Of a stretch of 14,312 nucleotides of DNA, positions 1 through 7,608 are shown one piece after another. A program made the translations under genes and the position numbers. Each line of letters begins with the position of its first letter. Position 1 is the first letter of the stretch. Location of the stretch: NCBI GenBank assembly GCA_964429575.1, contig CAYSCX010000050.1:1-14312 (forward strand). Reading direction: 5' to 3'. The notes below the pieces were generated by a model. The model was not told the origin of the DNA. It searched no databases and was given only the letters and a program-made list of their open reading frames with translations. The stretch comes from CAYSCX01 sp964429575. GTDB taxonomy: Bacteria; Desulfobacterota; Binatia; Binatales; Binataceae.

Positions 1-783
1 CGGCTGGTCGCCTACCTGCAAAAGCGATTCAAGATTCCCGAACCCGAGAACGTGAAGCTCGGACCCGCGGTTCAGAGTCCACTGCCAGGCTTGCTCGGCC
101 GTGCCGTCAACTTGAGCAACGCTCGCGGCGAGAGCGTCACTGTCACGCTATTCACCGACAACGCCATGACGAAAATGGTGATCGGACAATACCTGGACGT
201 CACGCGGGACCCGTGGGGGCGCACCGACCTCAGCAAAGTGCACTTGTCCGACCGCCCTGAGATTGGCCCTGCCGACGCGCCTGTGACGGTCGTGGAGTTC
301 GCCGACTTCGAGTGCTCGCACTGCGCGCTCGCCTACTCCGCATTGGAGACGCTGGTGCGTAATACGCACAAGGGCGAGCTTCGGCTCATATACAAGAGCT
401 TTCCGTTGAGCGGCCATCCATGGGCGCAACGCGCGGCCGTCGCGGCAGAGTGCGGCCGTCTTCAGAATCCCGATGCGTTCTGGGACTTTGCGCGCGAGTT
501 CTATACCAATCAGGGATCGATCACTCTCAAAAACCTGGACGATCACTCCAAGCAGGTTGTAAGCCGGCTCGGACTCGATGCGAAGGTCTTCGACGCGTGC
601 ATGGCCAGTCCCGCCGCGGCGCAGCGCGTGCTGGAAGACCAGAGCGACGGGCGCGCGCTCAAGGTTTCATCGACGCCCACGATCTTCGTGAACGGTATTG
701 CGCTGGTCGGGCCGGACGACAACGTCGTCGAGTACGTGATCACGGAACAACTGAAGGAATCGAAGAAGCGGGCCGCGCGTTAA
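1..783 (+). CDS. DsbA-family thioredoxin-fold protein (5' partial)
   Basis: The frame is open to the left window edge, so the true start lies outside; the first in-window GTG (52) should not be taken as the start. 260 residues are visible. The C-terminal two thirds is a DsbA-like fold: a strand ending in an E-F-A-D-F-E stretch leads into a CSHC redox motif (cysteines at 313-315 and 322-324), and the cis-proline loop STPTIFVNG (proline codon 676-678) follows late in the protein. The first ~80 residues, ending in a GPADAPVTVVEF-type entry strand, are the extension often seen ahead of DsbA domains in deltaproteobacterial-type homologs. The family performs thiol-disulfide exchange on exported proteins. 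Any signal peptide would be off-window. The gene converges on the TPR gene with a 19-bp gap. Family call is firm; the substrate is unknown. Confidence 0.88.
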   Translation, partial: RLVAYLQKRFKIPEPENVKLGPAVQSPLPGLLGRAVNLSNARGESVTVTLFTDNAMTKMVIGQYLDVTRDPWGRTDLSKVHLSDRPEIGPADAPVTVVEFADFECSHCALAYSALETLVRNTHKGELRLIYKSFPLSGHPWAQRAAVAAECGRLQNPDAFWDFAREFYTNQGSITLKNLDDHSKQVVSRLGLDAKVFDACMASPAAAQRVLEDQSDGRALKVSSTPTIFVNGIALVGPDDNVVEYVITEQLKESKKRAAR

Positions 784-802
784 ATCCCGCTTGCGGTAAA
801 GA

Positions 803-1570
803 TCAGGGCGCCGCGGTCGCGCCCTTCCCTGCCCCCGCTGCTGGCTTGATAAGCACCGGCTTCATCGCGCCGCTCGCCGCACGTGCCTGAGGCGCCTGCG
901 CGCTCGCGCCGAGCAACGCGAGCGACTCCAGCACCTGCTGGCGTTCCTGCGAATACGGATGCGCGGCGAGGAAATCGCGGTACGCCTGGACCGCGCCATT
1001 GCGATCGCCCATCGTCGCCAGCACTCGCGCCAGACTCAAGTGCGCCCTCAACTGCGCGGGACCATCGACCTGCGCCGCCTGCCGGTATGAATTCGCGGCC
1101 TTGGGCAGGTCGCCGAGCCGTTCATACATCGCGCCGAGGCCGGTCAATGCGAGGCTCGCGAAGTTTGGATCGCGGAACTCCGCGATAAACGCCGCGAGCG
1201 CGTCGCGCGCCTTGGCGAACTGATTCTGCCCCGCATAGGCATTTGCGAGGTAGAATCTTGCGAGCTTTCCAACGCGACGATCGGGCTCCTCGCGCGCCAA
1301 CATTGAGAAACCCACTTCCGCCGCCTTGTAGTCCTTGCTGTTGAGCGCTGCGAGCGCCGCATAAAACTTCTCGCCCGCCGCCTGTTCACGGGTCTGCTGG
1401 TACCAGAGCACGGCGATAACCAGAATTGCCGCAACGACCACGACGCCGGTCGCCATCATCACTTGCGTCAGATTGTTCGCGATGAAGTCGCGCAGCCGCT
1501 CGAAGAAATTCAGAAACTCGTCGGGCCGCTTGAGCTGCTTGCGGGTGAGCCTGCGCTGGCTGGAGGGCAT
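803..1570 (-). CDS. Membrane-anchored tetratricopeptide repeat protein (YfgM-like)
   Basis: From the ATG at 1570 this is 255 residues: a basic N-terminus (MPSSQRRLTRKQLK), one transmembrane helix at about residues 38-56, then a helical-repeat region with TPR signatures (for example ARFYLANAYAGQNQFAKARDAL and, later, a GDLPKAANSYRQAAQ repeat), ending in an Ala/Lys/Pro-rich tail. The single anchor followed by TPRs resembles the YfgM/PF09976 group, whose E. coli member works with periplasmic chaperones at the Sec translocon. A GTG at 1606 would add 12 arginine-rich residues; I prefer the ATG because MPSSQRRLTRK looks like the usual family N-terminus. Neither start has a clear ribosome binding site. 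It is the last gene of the minus-strand run, 63 bp after the DUF151 gene. A scaffolding role with the MoxR/VWA pair is possible but unproven. Confidence 0.8.
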   Translation of the reverse strand: MPSSQRRLTRKQLKRPDEFLNFFERLRDFIANNLTQVMMATGVVVVAAILVIAVLWYQQTREQAAGEKFYAALAALNSKDYKAAEVGFSMLAREEPDRRVGKLARFYLANAYAGQNQFAKARDALAAFIAEFRDPNFASLALTGLGAMYERLGDLPKAANSYRQAAQVDGPAQLRAHLSLARVLATMGDRNGAVQAYRDFLAAHPYSQERQQVLESLALLGASAQAPQARAASGAMKPVLIKPAAGAGKGATAAP

Positions 1571-1633
1571 CGCGACGGTCCGGCTTCGGCGCCGCCCGGT
1601 GCGCACGGCGCTGACGCGGGCGGCTGCCCGCGC

Positions 1634-2167
1634 CTACATCTTGTACTTGAAGTCTTCGGGCGACATCCGCTCGAGAATATCGGACCACTTATCGCGCGAG
1701 ACGCCCGCGAGGTTCTGATCGTTTCCGCCCGCTTCCGCCGCCGATTCACGCAGTTCGCTTGACGCCTCGAGCACCGCCTTGGCGACGTAGATGGGCGACT
1801 TGGTGCGGAGCGCAACCGCGATCGCGTCGCTCGGCCGCGAGTCGAGCATGATCGGCGAGCCATCGCGCGCCTTCAACTCGATTCGCGCCAAGTAGGTGTT
1901 GTCGCGAAGCTCGGTGACCTCAACCGCCTCGACCGTCGCGCCAAATTCCGACAAAAGATTGCGCAGCAGGTCGTGCGTCATCGGACGCTGCGGCTTGATC
2001 CCCTCGAGTTCGGTCGCCATCGCGGTCGCCTCGAGCGGTCCAATCCAGATCGGCAGATTGAGCTTGTTGTCCGGGTCCTTCAGAACGACGATCGGCATCT
2101 TCGTGGTTGGATCGAGCGTAATTCCGCCAACCACCATCAGAAGGAAGTCTTCCCTGTTTCCTGCCAT
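1634..2167 (-). CDS. Bifunctional nuclease family protein (DUF151/BFN)
   Basis: 177 residues. The first ~135 form a BFN/DUF151 domain: the opening strand VVGGITLDPTTKMPIVVLKD, then LPIWIGPLEATAMATELEG, the conserved R-P-MTHDLL segment, and a DSRPSDAIAVALRTKSPIYV block, which is the family hallmark. A C-terminal tail (about 140-177) is polar and probably regulatory. Plant and thermophile members have been reported to have RNase/DNase activity; the role in most bacteria is unsettled. The ATG at 2167 has a purine run almost abutting it (GAGGG one base before the start), which is poor spacing. An in-frame ATG at 2137 (residue 11) would start nearer to where family members usually begin and cannot be excluded. 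It sits 140 bp downstream of the VWA gene, so it may have its own promoter. Confidence 0.9.
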   Translation of the reverse strand: MAGNREDFLLMVVGGITLDPTTKMPIVVLKDPDNKLNLPIWIGPLEATAMATELEGIKPQRPMTHDLLRNLLSEFGATVEAVEVTELRDNTYLARIELKARDGSPIMLDSRPSDAIAVALRTKSPIYVAKAVLEASSELRESAAEAGGNDQNLAGVSRDKWSDILERMSPEDFKYKM

Positions 2168-2307
2168 CCCTCAGCTCGCTGTGCGCTGTGCGTCAAGTCC
2201 GGTGCCTGTGCCGGATTTTCCGGGCGCCCCGCTTCGCAAGAATATCTTGGACCAAAGGCCAACAGTGGTCAACCGAACCCGTTCCCAAAGCCGCGCAAGC
2301 CACGCGC

Positions 2308-3720
2308 TCAGCGAGGTACCAACTGATCGACCACGCGGTAGAGCTGGTTCAGATTGCGGCACTCCTCAACCATGTCGCAGTGAACGGCGTAGCGTTCCAT
2401 CTCGCTATCGCCGAATCCCCACGTGTTGCGGCTCTCAGGATTGAGCCAGATGAGCCGCTTCGCGCGCTGGCGAATGTCGCGCAGGCTCAAGTCGTGGGGA
2501 AGATTGTAGTTGTTGCGCGCGTCGCCAAGCACGATGACCGTGGTGCGCTTGTTGATTGCGCCGATGTAATCGGACGCGAAGCTCCGGAATGCGTGTCCGA
2601 AATTCGAGTGCGCGTACACGTTGATGAGGTCGCCCTTGAGCGCAGTGTCGAGCGCCTCCTTCGCGTCGTGTCCGCGGAAGTGCTCCGTCACTTCGCCGAT
2701 CTCGGAGACGAAGATGAAGCTGCGCACCCGCGAGTACAGGTCCTGCAGCGCGTACACGAATTGCAGCATGAACCGCGACGCGTTGCGCACCGAATCCGAC
2801 ACGTCGCACAGCACCACTACCTGCGGCTTCTCGCGTTTGCGCTTTTCAAAGCGGAGCTTGAACGGCACCCCGCCGCAATCGAGGTTGTGGCGAAGCGTCC
2901 GCTTGATGTCGAAACGGCCCTTGCGCGAGCGCTTGCGGCGCACCGTGAAGACGTTCTTCAGGCGCTGCGCGAGTCGCGTGACCGCCTCCTCCATCTTTTT
3001 CAGCTCTTCGTCGCTCAGGTAGTAGAAGCTCTTCTCGCCGATGTCGTTGAGCCGCCGCTCCTCGCGCGTTTTCATGTCGCGTTTTTCGCGCTCCATGCGC
3101 ACGTAGCGGCGCACGATGTCGTCGAGCGCCTTGAGCCGGCGCTCGAGATACTGCTCCATGCGCGCTTTCATCTGGGCGCCCAGCGGAAGCTTCTCGAGTT
3201 GTTCGCGCAGTTCTTTTATTTCCGCGGCGATGCGATCGAGCCCGAGCTGCCGCGCGAGCGCCCGCGCGAAGTAGTTTTCCTCGATGGTCCGCTCGATGCC
3301 CGAGAGCCGAATCGCGCGAGCCGCCTCGCGCATCATCTTCTCCAGCGCCCCGGAGTTGTTTTTCAGAAGTTCCTTCGCCAGCTCGGAGAGCTTGTCGCCT
3401 TCCTTCTTCAGCAGCTCTTCGATCTGCTCGAGGAAACGCTGGAATTCCTGATCGGACATCGAGAGGGCATCCTGGACGGCCTGGCTGGCCTGCTTGATGA
3501 TCTCGCCGAGCCCGGAAAAATAGACGTCGAATAATTCTTCGTAGATGGGAAGGTCGGTCGCGCGCTTGACCATGGTGGAGCGCAGCGCCGCGCGAAACGT
3601 CTCGCGCTCGCCAAGCCCGGTCAGGTTCGCCGCGCCGACCGCGTCGAGCGTCTCCGCAAGCGAGACGCGCACGCCGTTCTCACGCAGCAGATGTGCAAAT
3701 TCGACGAGTTTCTCGTCCAC
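2308..3720 (-). CDS. CoxE-type VWA domain protein
   Basis: 470 residues with a GTG start preceded by a usable AGGGA (4-5 nt spacing). Residues 1-260 are highly charged and helical, with a coiled-coil-like region around 70-260. From ~265 comes the CoxE-type core: a basic stretch (RRKRSRKGRF), then a VWA fold with the metal-binding MIDAS motif DVSDS at 306-310 and the later GDARNN (D400), closing with the family-typical KRLIWLNPES near 421-430. No signal peptide or membrane helix, so it should be cytoplasmic. CoxE-type VWA proteins pair with MoxR AAA+ ATPases and help assemble or mature client enzymes, as in CO dehydrogenase CoxD/CoxE or the RavA-ViaA pair. It lies 20 bp downstream of the MoxR gene, so co-translation is likely. 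No client enzyme is visible in the window. Confidence 0.9.
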   Translation of the reverse strand: MDEKLVEFAHLLRENGVRVSLAETLDAVGAANLTGLGERETFRAALRSTMVKRATDLPIYEELFDVYFSGLGEIIKQASQAVQDALSMSDQEFQRFLEQIEELLKKEGDKLSELAKELLKNNSGALEKMMREAARAIRLSGIERTIEENYFARALARQLGLDRIAAEIKELREQLEKLPLGAQMKARMEQYLERRLKALDDIVRRYVRMEREKRDMKTREERRLNDIGEKSFYYLSDEELKKMEEAVTRLAQRLKNVFTVRRKRSRKGRFDIKRTLRHNLDCGGVPFKLRFEKRKREKPQVVVLCDVSDSVRNASRFMLQFVYALQDLYSRVRSFIFVSEIGEVTEHFRGHDAKEALDTALKGDLINVYAHSNFGHAFRSFASDYIGAINKRTTVIVLGDARNNYNLPHDLSLRDIRQRAKRLIWLNPESRNTWGFGDSEMERYAVHCDMVEECRNLNQLYRVVDQLVPR

Positions 3721-3740
3721 GGTTCCCTGCCCTGCTCCGC

Positions 3741-4703
3741 CTAGTTAAGAAGATCCTTGTCGCTCGACGGCGCCTCGGTGCCGCGCCGCGCGCGCACCCG
3801 CCGCACGTAGTCCTTCAACTCTTCCTGCGCCTTGCGCACGTCGCCCTCGTATTTGACGATCGTGTCGAGCGTCTCATTGACCAGGTCCTGATCGAGGCTT
3901 TGCACGTTGAGCAGGGTCAGCGCCTTCACCCAGTCCAGCGTTTCACTGATGCCGGGCATCTTCTTGAGGTCGAGCTTTCGCAGCGACTGAACGACGGTCA
4001 CCACCTCTTCGGCGAGCTTGCGCGATGCGTCCGGCGCCTTCAACTGGATGATTGAAAGCTCCTGCGCGCGGTCGGGGAAGTCGATGTACAGATGCAGGCA
4101 GCGCCGCTTAAGCGCGTCGGAGATTTCGCGCGCATTATTCGAAGTCAGCACGACCACCGGTATGTGTTTTGCCTTGAGCGTGCCCAGCTCCGGCACGCTC
4201 ACCTGGAAATCGGAGAGCAGTTCCAGCAGGAACGCCTCGAACTCCGCATCCGACTTGTCGATCTCGTCGATCAGCAGAACCGACGGCTTGTCGCTGGTGA
4301 TCGCCTTGAGCAGCGGACGCGGCAGCACGAACCGCTCGGAGAAGAACACTTCGTCCTCGCGCGCGATGCGATCAACCGCCTCCGCGAGTCCGCGCGCGCC
4401 CTCGAGCACCTCGCTGATTTTGTCCTTCAGGATTTGCGTGTACAGGAGCTGCTTCGCGTATTCCCACTCGTACAGCGCCTTCGATTCGTCGAGCCCCTCG
4501 TAACACTGCAACCGGATGAGGTCGAGGTCGAGCGACGCCGCGAGCGCCTTCGCCAAATCGGTCTTGCCGACTCCGGCGGGGCCTTCAACCAGGACCGGCT
4601 TTTGAAGCGAGGTCGCGAGATACACAACCGTGGCCAGCCGCTTGCTCGCGATGTACTTCTGGCCGGCAAATCGCTCGATTACATCGTCGATCGATGCGAA
4701 CAT
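3741..4703 (-). CDS. MoxR-family AAA+ ATPase
   Basis: 320 residues, ATG start with a strong GGAGG (4708-4712, 4 nt spacing). Walker A GPAGVGKT at 41-48, Walker B VLLIDEIDK at 142-150, sensor-1 region VVVLTSNNARE around 183-193, and an arginine-finger region DALKRRC near 197-202 followed by HLYIDFP, all typical of MoxR. The C-terminal lid helices run from ~215 to ~300. MoxR ATPases act as cytoplasmic chaperones that remodel clients together with a VWA partner, here the gene directly downstream. The residues just after Walker A (Q66, CYEGLD) match MoxR proteins of the CoxD type rather than the BatA-linked type, which fits the CoxE-like partner. All catalytic motifs are intact. The 175 bp upstream may hold a promoter, but I cannot point to a convincing one. 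Confidence 0.93.
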   Translation of the reverse strand: MFASIDDVIERFAGQKYIASKRLATVVYLATSLQKPVLVEGPAGVGKTDLAKALAASLDLDLIRLQCYEGLDESKALYEWEYAKQLLYTQILKDKISEVLEGARGLAEAVDRIAREDEVFFSERFVLPRPLLKAITSDKPSVLLIDEIDKSDAEFEAFLLELLSDFQVSVPELGTLKAKHIPVVVLTSNNAREISDALKRRCLHLYIDFPDRAQELSIIQLKAPDASRKLAEEVVTVVQSLRKLDLKKMPGISETLDWVKALTLLNVQSLDQDLVNETLDTIVKYEGDVRKAQEELKDYVRRVRARRGTEAPSSDKDLLN

Positions 4704-4707
4704 TCAT

Positions 4708-4712
4708 CCTCC
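4708..4712 (-). promoter_or_regulatory. Strong ribosome binding site of the MoxR gene
   Basis: Reads GGAGG on the minus strand, four bases ahead of the ATG at 4703. Few genes in this window have such a clear Shine-Dalgarno; it fixes the MoxR start and suggests efficient translation. Confidence 0.6.
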
Positions 4713-4878
4713 ATCTACGGCTGCGGCCCACATCACGGTGCCGCGCGGTTCTGACTCCAATATCATGTCATTGGAACGCGAGGAAACCGCCTCTCGATGG
4801 AGGACGAACAGCGCGCGCCGCGCGGCGATGCGCGGGCGGCGCCCGAACTGATGTTAGGTTGGCGCGCGATTCGCGCGG

Positions 4879-5100
4879 TTAGTTGCGCGTGGCGCGCGGA
4901 CGGTCGGCGCCGCGAAGTTCCGGATTGCGCGCCGCCAGATGCGCACGCGACACCTTCACCCAGACGCCGTGCTCCATGCGCACGATCGGCTGCTCAACAT
5001 CCTTCATCACGACCGCCGGCAGCCAATCCATTCCGCCCACCCAGGCCCACACCGTCGCGCCTGAAGTAAACTCTCCTCCCTTCTCCGCCGTTGCGTGCAT
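4879..5100 (-). CDS. Small PWWP/Tudor-like SH3-fold protein (hypothetical)
   Basis: 73 residues from the ATG at 5100, preceded by GGAGGG at 7-nt spacing, which is why I chose it over an upstream in-frame ATG at 5253 whose extra 51 residues look like noise. The core SGATVWAWVGGMDWLPAVVM (about 12-31) has the spacing of a PWWP/Tudor-type beta-barrel entry (G-x-x-V-W-A-x-V-x-G-x-x-W-x-P-A-x-V), followed by short strands (ending VRMEHGVWVKVSRAHL) and a basic tail. In eukaryotes this fold binds modified histones or DNA; bacterial SH3-like minis of this shape are largely uncharacterised. The resemblance is by eye, and a generic SH3-like barrel is equally possible. It is transcribed toward MoxR with a 175-bp gap. 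A short hairpin (4863-4877) lies just after the stop. Gene reality is likely; function is unknown. Confidence 0.6.
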   Translation of the reverse strand: MHATAEKGGEFTSGATVWAWVGGMDWLPAVVMKDVEQPIVRMEHGVWVKVSRAHLAARNPELRGADRPRATRN

Positions 5101-5107
5101 CGTTGAG

Positions 5108-5113
5108 CCCTCC
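5108..5113 (-). promoter_or_regulatory. Ribosome binding site deciding the start at 5100
   Basis: GGAGGG on the minus strand, seven bases from the ATG at 5098-5100. It favours the 73-residue product over the longer reading from 5253, which has no comparable site. Confidence 0.6.
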
Positions 5114-5292
5114 GCATGTTTCGCGCGGGAGCGCCTAAACGGTTGATGCCCCGAGACTTCCATCGGTTTCAAATCGGGATGGATCAAAACTACTGCGCTG
5201 CCGCGCTTGCGGCAAATTAGAAACGCTGGATGTCCACAGACGGATGCATGCACGCGCCTTACGTGCGAACCGAAGTCACTAGTTCAGCGATG

Positions 5293-6507
5293 CTAGATGT
5301 GAAGCGGTTCGTGGACCTCGGTTCCGGTGGCAAACCGCTCGCGAGAGAGGGCGCTTGCGTCCAAGTCGCCGTAGCTCCCTCGTGCGATCAGCTCCGCCAA
5401 TGCCTCCGCCGCGCCGTACGACTGCATCACGCCGCGCCCGCTGAATGAGTGCGCCTCGTAGATCCGTTCACCGATTCTCCCGACTATCGCACTGCGGTCC
5501 GGCGTGACCGAGTACAGCCCCGCCCAGCCGGTGACATGACGCATCCGCTCGCAGCAGCTCATCCGCGCGTACATCCGCGGCCAAATCTCGGCGCGGAAGA
5601 ACTCCTCGCCGTCGTAGCGGAAATGATATCCGGGCGGCTCCTCGGGCGGCGAGTAACCGGCCAGGATGTGCGGACCCTCGTTGTGAAAGTACACGCCCGA
5701 TGTATCGACGATCATTCCGTACCGCTCGAAATTCGCCGCGCGGTTGTCCAGCACCGATATCTGGCGTCGAATCGGTTCGCTCGGACTCTCCAGTTTGAGC
5801 AGTTTGAGCACCTGCTTCGACCACGCCCCGCCGGCGATCGCCAAGGCATCGGCGTGAAGCTCGAATACCTGGCCGCTCTGCGCCTCCCCGCGGTCATCCT
5901 CGCTCAGCAGCCGCATCAACGAGTCGTCCGACAGCCGGTCGTCCGCCCGCCAGCATTCGAGGCGCACGCTGGAGGCTTCGACATCAATCGCGTTGACGAA
6001 GATTCGGTCTCTAAACTCCGCGCCAAGCGCGCGTGCGCGGGTCCGATAGTGCTCCTTAAGCAGGTTGGAATTTATGAGTCCGTCGCGAGGCGAAAACGTC
6101 GCGCCCGCTATCCCGTCGAGACGGTCGATTTCCGGGACGCGCGCGCTCACTTCGGCGGGCGCGAGTGTCTCGATTCGGTGGCCGAGTTCGCGTTGCAGTC
6201 CGACGCGCTCGAGCGCCGCTTCCCAGGTCTTCTCATCGTAGAGCCACAAGTAGCCCTTCTGTCGAAATCCAACCTCGGCCGCAATTTTCTCGTAGTACGC
6301 GATGCTCGCGAGGCAGAGCCGGATGTTGACCGGCTGCCACCAGGTCGCGCGCACGCCGCCCGCATTCTTTTCGCTGGAGCTCAGGCGCCCGCTGAGATCG
6401 ACATCGACGGCCAGCGGCTTGAGACCGCGCTCCGCGAGCCCCATCGCGAGCGCGCTGCCGACGATTCCCGCGCCGATTACGACGACGTCGAACCGCTCCG
6501 CCGCCAT
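5293..6507 (-). CDS. FAD-dependent oxidoreductase, DAO/sarcosine-oxidase-beta type
   Basis: 404 residues. The N-terminal dinucleotide-binding motif VVVIGAGIVGSALA (GxGxxG at 12-17) is followed by an acidic residue at the end of the second strand (VDVD), then EKNAGGVRATW...PVNIRL and GFRQKGYLWL, all typical of the DAO (PF01266) family close to sarcosine oxidase beta subunits. The C-terminal FAD-contact block GWAGLYSVTPDRSAIVG and the closing SFSGRGVMQSYGAAEALAELI are intact. Members oxidise secondary or tertiary amines or amino acids with O2 or an electron acceptor; the substrate here cannot be read from sequence. No signal peptide. The alpha/gamma/delta subunits of heterotetrameric sarcosine oxidase are absent nearby, so it is probably a stand-alone enzyme. 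The start is divergent from the NRDE gene across a 73-bp gap that must hold both promoters. Confidence 0.9.
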   Translation of the reverse strand: MAAERFDVVVIGAGIVGSALAMGLAERGLKPLAVDVDLSGRLSSSEKNAGGVRATWWQPVNIRLCLASIAYYEKIAAEVGFRQKGYLWLYDEKTWEAALERVGLQRELGHRIETLAPAEVSARVPEIDRLDGIAGATFSPRDGLINSNLLKEHYRTRARALGAEFRDRIFVNAIDVEASSVRLECWRADDRLSDDSLMRLLSEDDRGEAQSGQVFELHADALAIAGGAWSKQVLKLLKLESPSEPIRRQISVLDNRAANFERYGMIVDTSGVYFHNEGPHILAGYSPPEEPPGYHFRYDGEEFFRAEIWPRMYARMSCCERMRHVTGWAGLYSVTPDRSAIVGRIGERIYEAHSFSGRGVMQSYGAAEALAELIARGSYGDLDASALSRERFATGTEVHEPLHI

Positions 6508-6580
6508 GCTTCGAGTTTAGCAGAGCGCCCGCGTTTTGCCTCTTGTATTGGTGGCCGGCCTCCTGCCAGTTTGAAATTGG

Positions 6581-7345
6581 ATGTGCACGCTGGCGATTTT
6601 CTTCAAGGCGGTTCGCGATTGGCCGGTCATCGTTGCGGCAAACCGCGACGAGTTTCTCGAGCGTCCCGCGGTCGCACCGATGACGCTCCTGCGGAGTCCG
6701 CACGTCGTCGGCGGCAAGGATTTGAAGGCGGGCGGCACCTGGCTCGGCATCAATGAGCACGGCGTGGTCGCCGGACTTCTCAATCGCCGCGTCGAGACGC
6801 CCGCGAACCTGAATGCGCGTTCGCGCGGCTTGCTTTGCCTCGACGTTCTGCGCCATCGAACGACCGCCGAGGCGCTTGCATACGTGCGCGCCCAGCGCGC
6901 CGCGGACTACAACGGGTTCAACCTCCTGATCGCATCGCGCGATGACGCCGTGGTCGCGTACAACCGCGCCGGCTTGATCGAAAGCGCGACGCTGACGCCC
7001 GGCCTGCACCTGCTCACCAACCTTGACCTCGACGACTTTGAATGCCCGCGCATCAGCCGCTCTTACGGCCGGTTTGCGGCGCTGGTAGAGACCACGGAGT
7101 TCCTCAAAGATCCCGTCGCGATGCGCGCACAGTTGGGGGCGCTGCTGGCTGACCACGTGACTCAGCTCGACCCTCGCAACGACCGCCCCAACGGTCTTTG
7201 CCTGCATCTGGGCGAATACGGAACGCGGTCGTCGAACCTGATCTTCATGGGAGCAGACGGACGCACCGAACACTTCTTCGCACCGGGACCGCCCTGCACC
7301 GCCGCCTACCAGCCAGCCGCCGTGCCGGTTCAGGGCGCGAAGTAG
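6581..7345 (+). CDS. NRDE/TANGO2 family protein
   Basis: 254 residues. It starts MCTLAIFF and carries the eponymous NRDE motif at 21-24 (AANRDEF), followed by the family pattern of a GGKDLKAGGTWLGIN segment and GLLNRR. Cys2 is where an N-terminal nucleophile would sit in this Ntn-hydrolase-like fold. TANGO2 relatives have been linked to lipid and heme handling, with the molecular activity still debated, so no reaction is assigned. No signal peptide, hence cytoplasmic. The start is fixed by the conserved MC beginning, since I see no good Shine-Dalgarno. Its 3' end overlaps the end of the convergent small membrane-protein gene by 16 bp. Length is normal for bacterial members and no key residue appears missing. 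Confidence 0.9.
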   Translation: MCTLAIFFKAVRDWPVIVAANRDEFLERPAVAPMTLLRSPHVVGGKDLKAGGTWLGINEHGVVAGLLNRRVETPANLNARSRGLLCLDVLRHRTTAEALAYVRAQRAADYNGFNLLIASRDDAVVAYNRAGLIESATLTPGLHLLTNLDLDDFECPRISRSYGRFAALVETTEFLKDPVAMRAQLGALLADHVTQLDPRNDRPNGLCLHLGEYGTRSSNLIFMGADGRTEHFFAPGPPCTAAYQPAAVPVQGAK

Positions 7346-7608
7346 CCGGCGAGCCCCGCGATGACGAAGCACGCGATGGCGATTACGCCGCTCGCAAGAA
7401 AAATCGATGCGATCATCGGCGGTTCGACTACAAAGAACATGATTGCACCGGACGCCGTCGCGAGCACGCTCGCGACGATTGCAACCACGATGCTCACCGT
7501 ACGGAGCTGTCCTGGCACGCCAGCCACCTCGCGCTGATTGCGCCGCAGCGTCGCGATGTCACGCCGAATCTCGAGGTCTCGGATGAAACGCTCACGAACA
7601 ATTGGCAC
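7330..7608 (-). CDS. Small two-helix membrane protein (hypothetical)
   Basis: 92 residues from a GTG. The charged N-terminal third (RERFIRDLEIRRDIATLRRN, about 5-24) looks amphipathic and cytoplasmic. Two hydrophobic helices follow: about 37-60 (starting TVSIVVAIVASVLA) and about 64-88 (starting PPMIASIFLASGVIA), separated by VVEPP. Codon use matches the neighbours and no other frame covers this stretch sensibly, which supports a real gene. I do not recognise the family. The GTG at 7608 has a GAGG close by, but its 5' end overlaps the start of the divergent foldase gene by 26 bp; later GTG codons around 7515-7527 would remove the overlap and leave both helices. Function unknown. Confidence 0.6.
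   Translation of the reverse strand: MPIVRERFIRDLEIRRDIATLRRNQREVAGVPGQLRTVSIVVAIVASVLATASGAIMFFVVEPPMIASIFLASGVIAIACFVIAGLAGYFAP
7573..7576 (+). promoter_or_regulatory. Ribosome binding site deciding the foldase start
   Basis: GAGG six bases before the ATG at 7583. It selects the start that opens directly on a signal peptide rather than an upstream ATG at 7538. Confidence 0.5.

Noticed and set aside
52..54. GTG as the true start of the DsbA-family gene
   Set aside because: The same frame is open to base 1 and the upstream residues (LVAYLQKRFKIPEP) read as protein, so the gene is simply cut by the window edge.
2188..3534. Long open frame (448 codons) on + opposite the VWA gene
   Set aside because: It is the antisense shadow of a confidently assigned CoxE-type gene in GC-rich DNA; composition is Arg/Ala/His/Val-rich with no domain.
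4863..4877. CGCGCGA-T-TCGCGCG hairpin after the PWWP-like gene as a terminator
   Set aside because: There is no T-run after it on the minus strand and short GC palindromes are frequent in this base composition.
5101..5253. N-terminal extension of the PWWP-like protein from an ATG at 5253
   Set aside because: The ATG at 5100 has a GGAGGG at good spacing and the added 51 residues show no structure or family resemblance.
6508..6580. Promoter boxes in the divergent 73-bp gap
   Set aside because: A promoter must be here or close by, but I found no -35/-10 pair convincing enough to place it.
5449..6756. Long open frame (435 codons) on + opposite the FAD oxidoreductase
   Set aside because: Antisense of a gene with clear FAD motifs; it also runs into the NRDE gene in another frame and has no recognisable motif.
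6233..7372. Long open frame (379 codons) on - across the NRDE gene
   Set aside because: It overlaps both the NRDE gene and the oxidoreductase 5' end; low-complexity Arg/Gln-rich translation without motifs.
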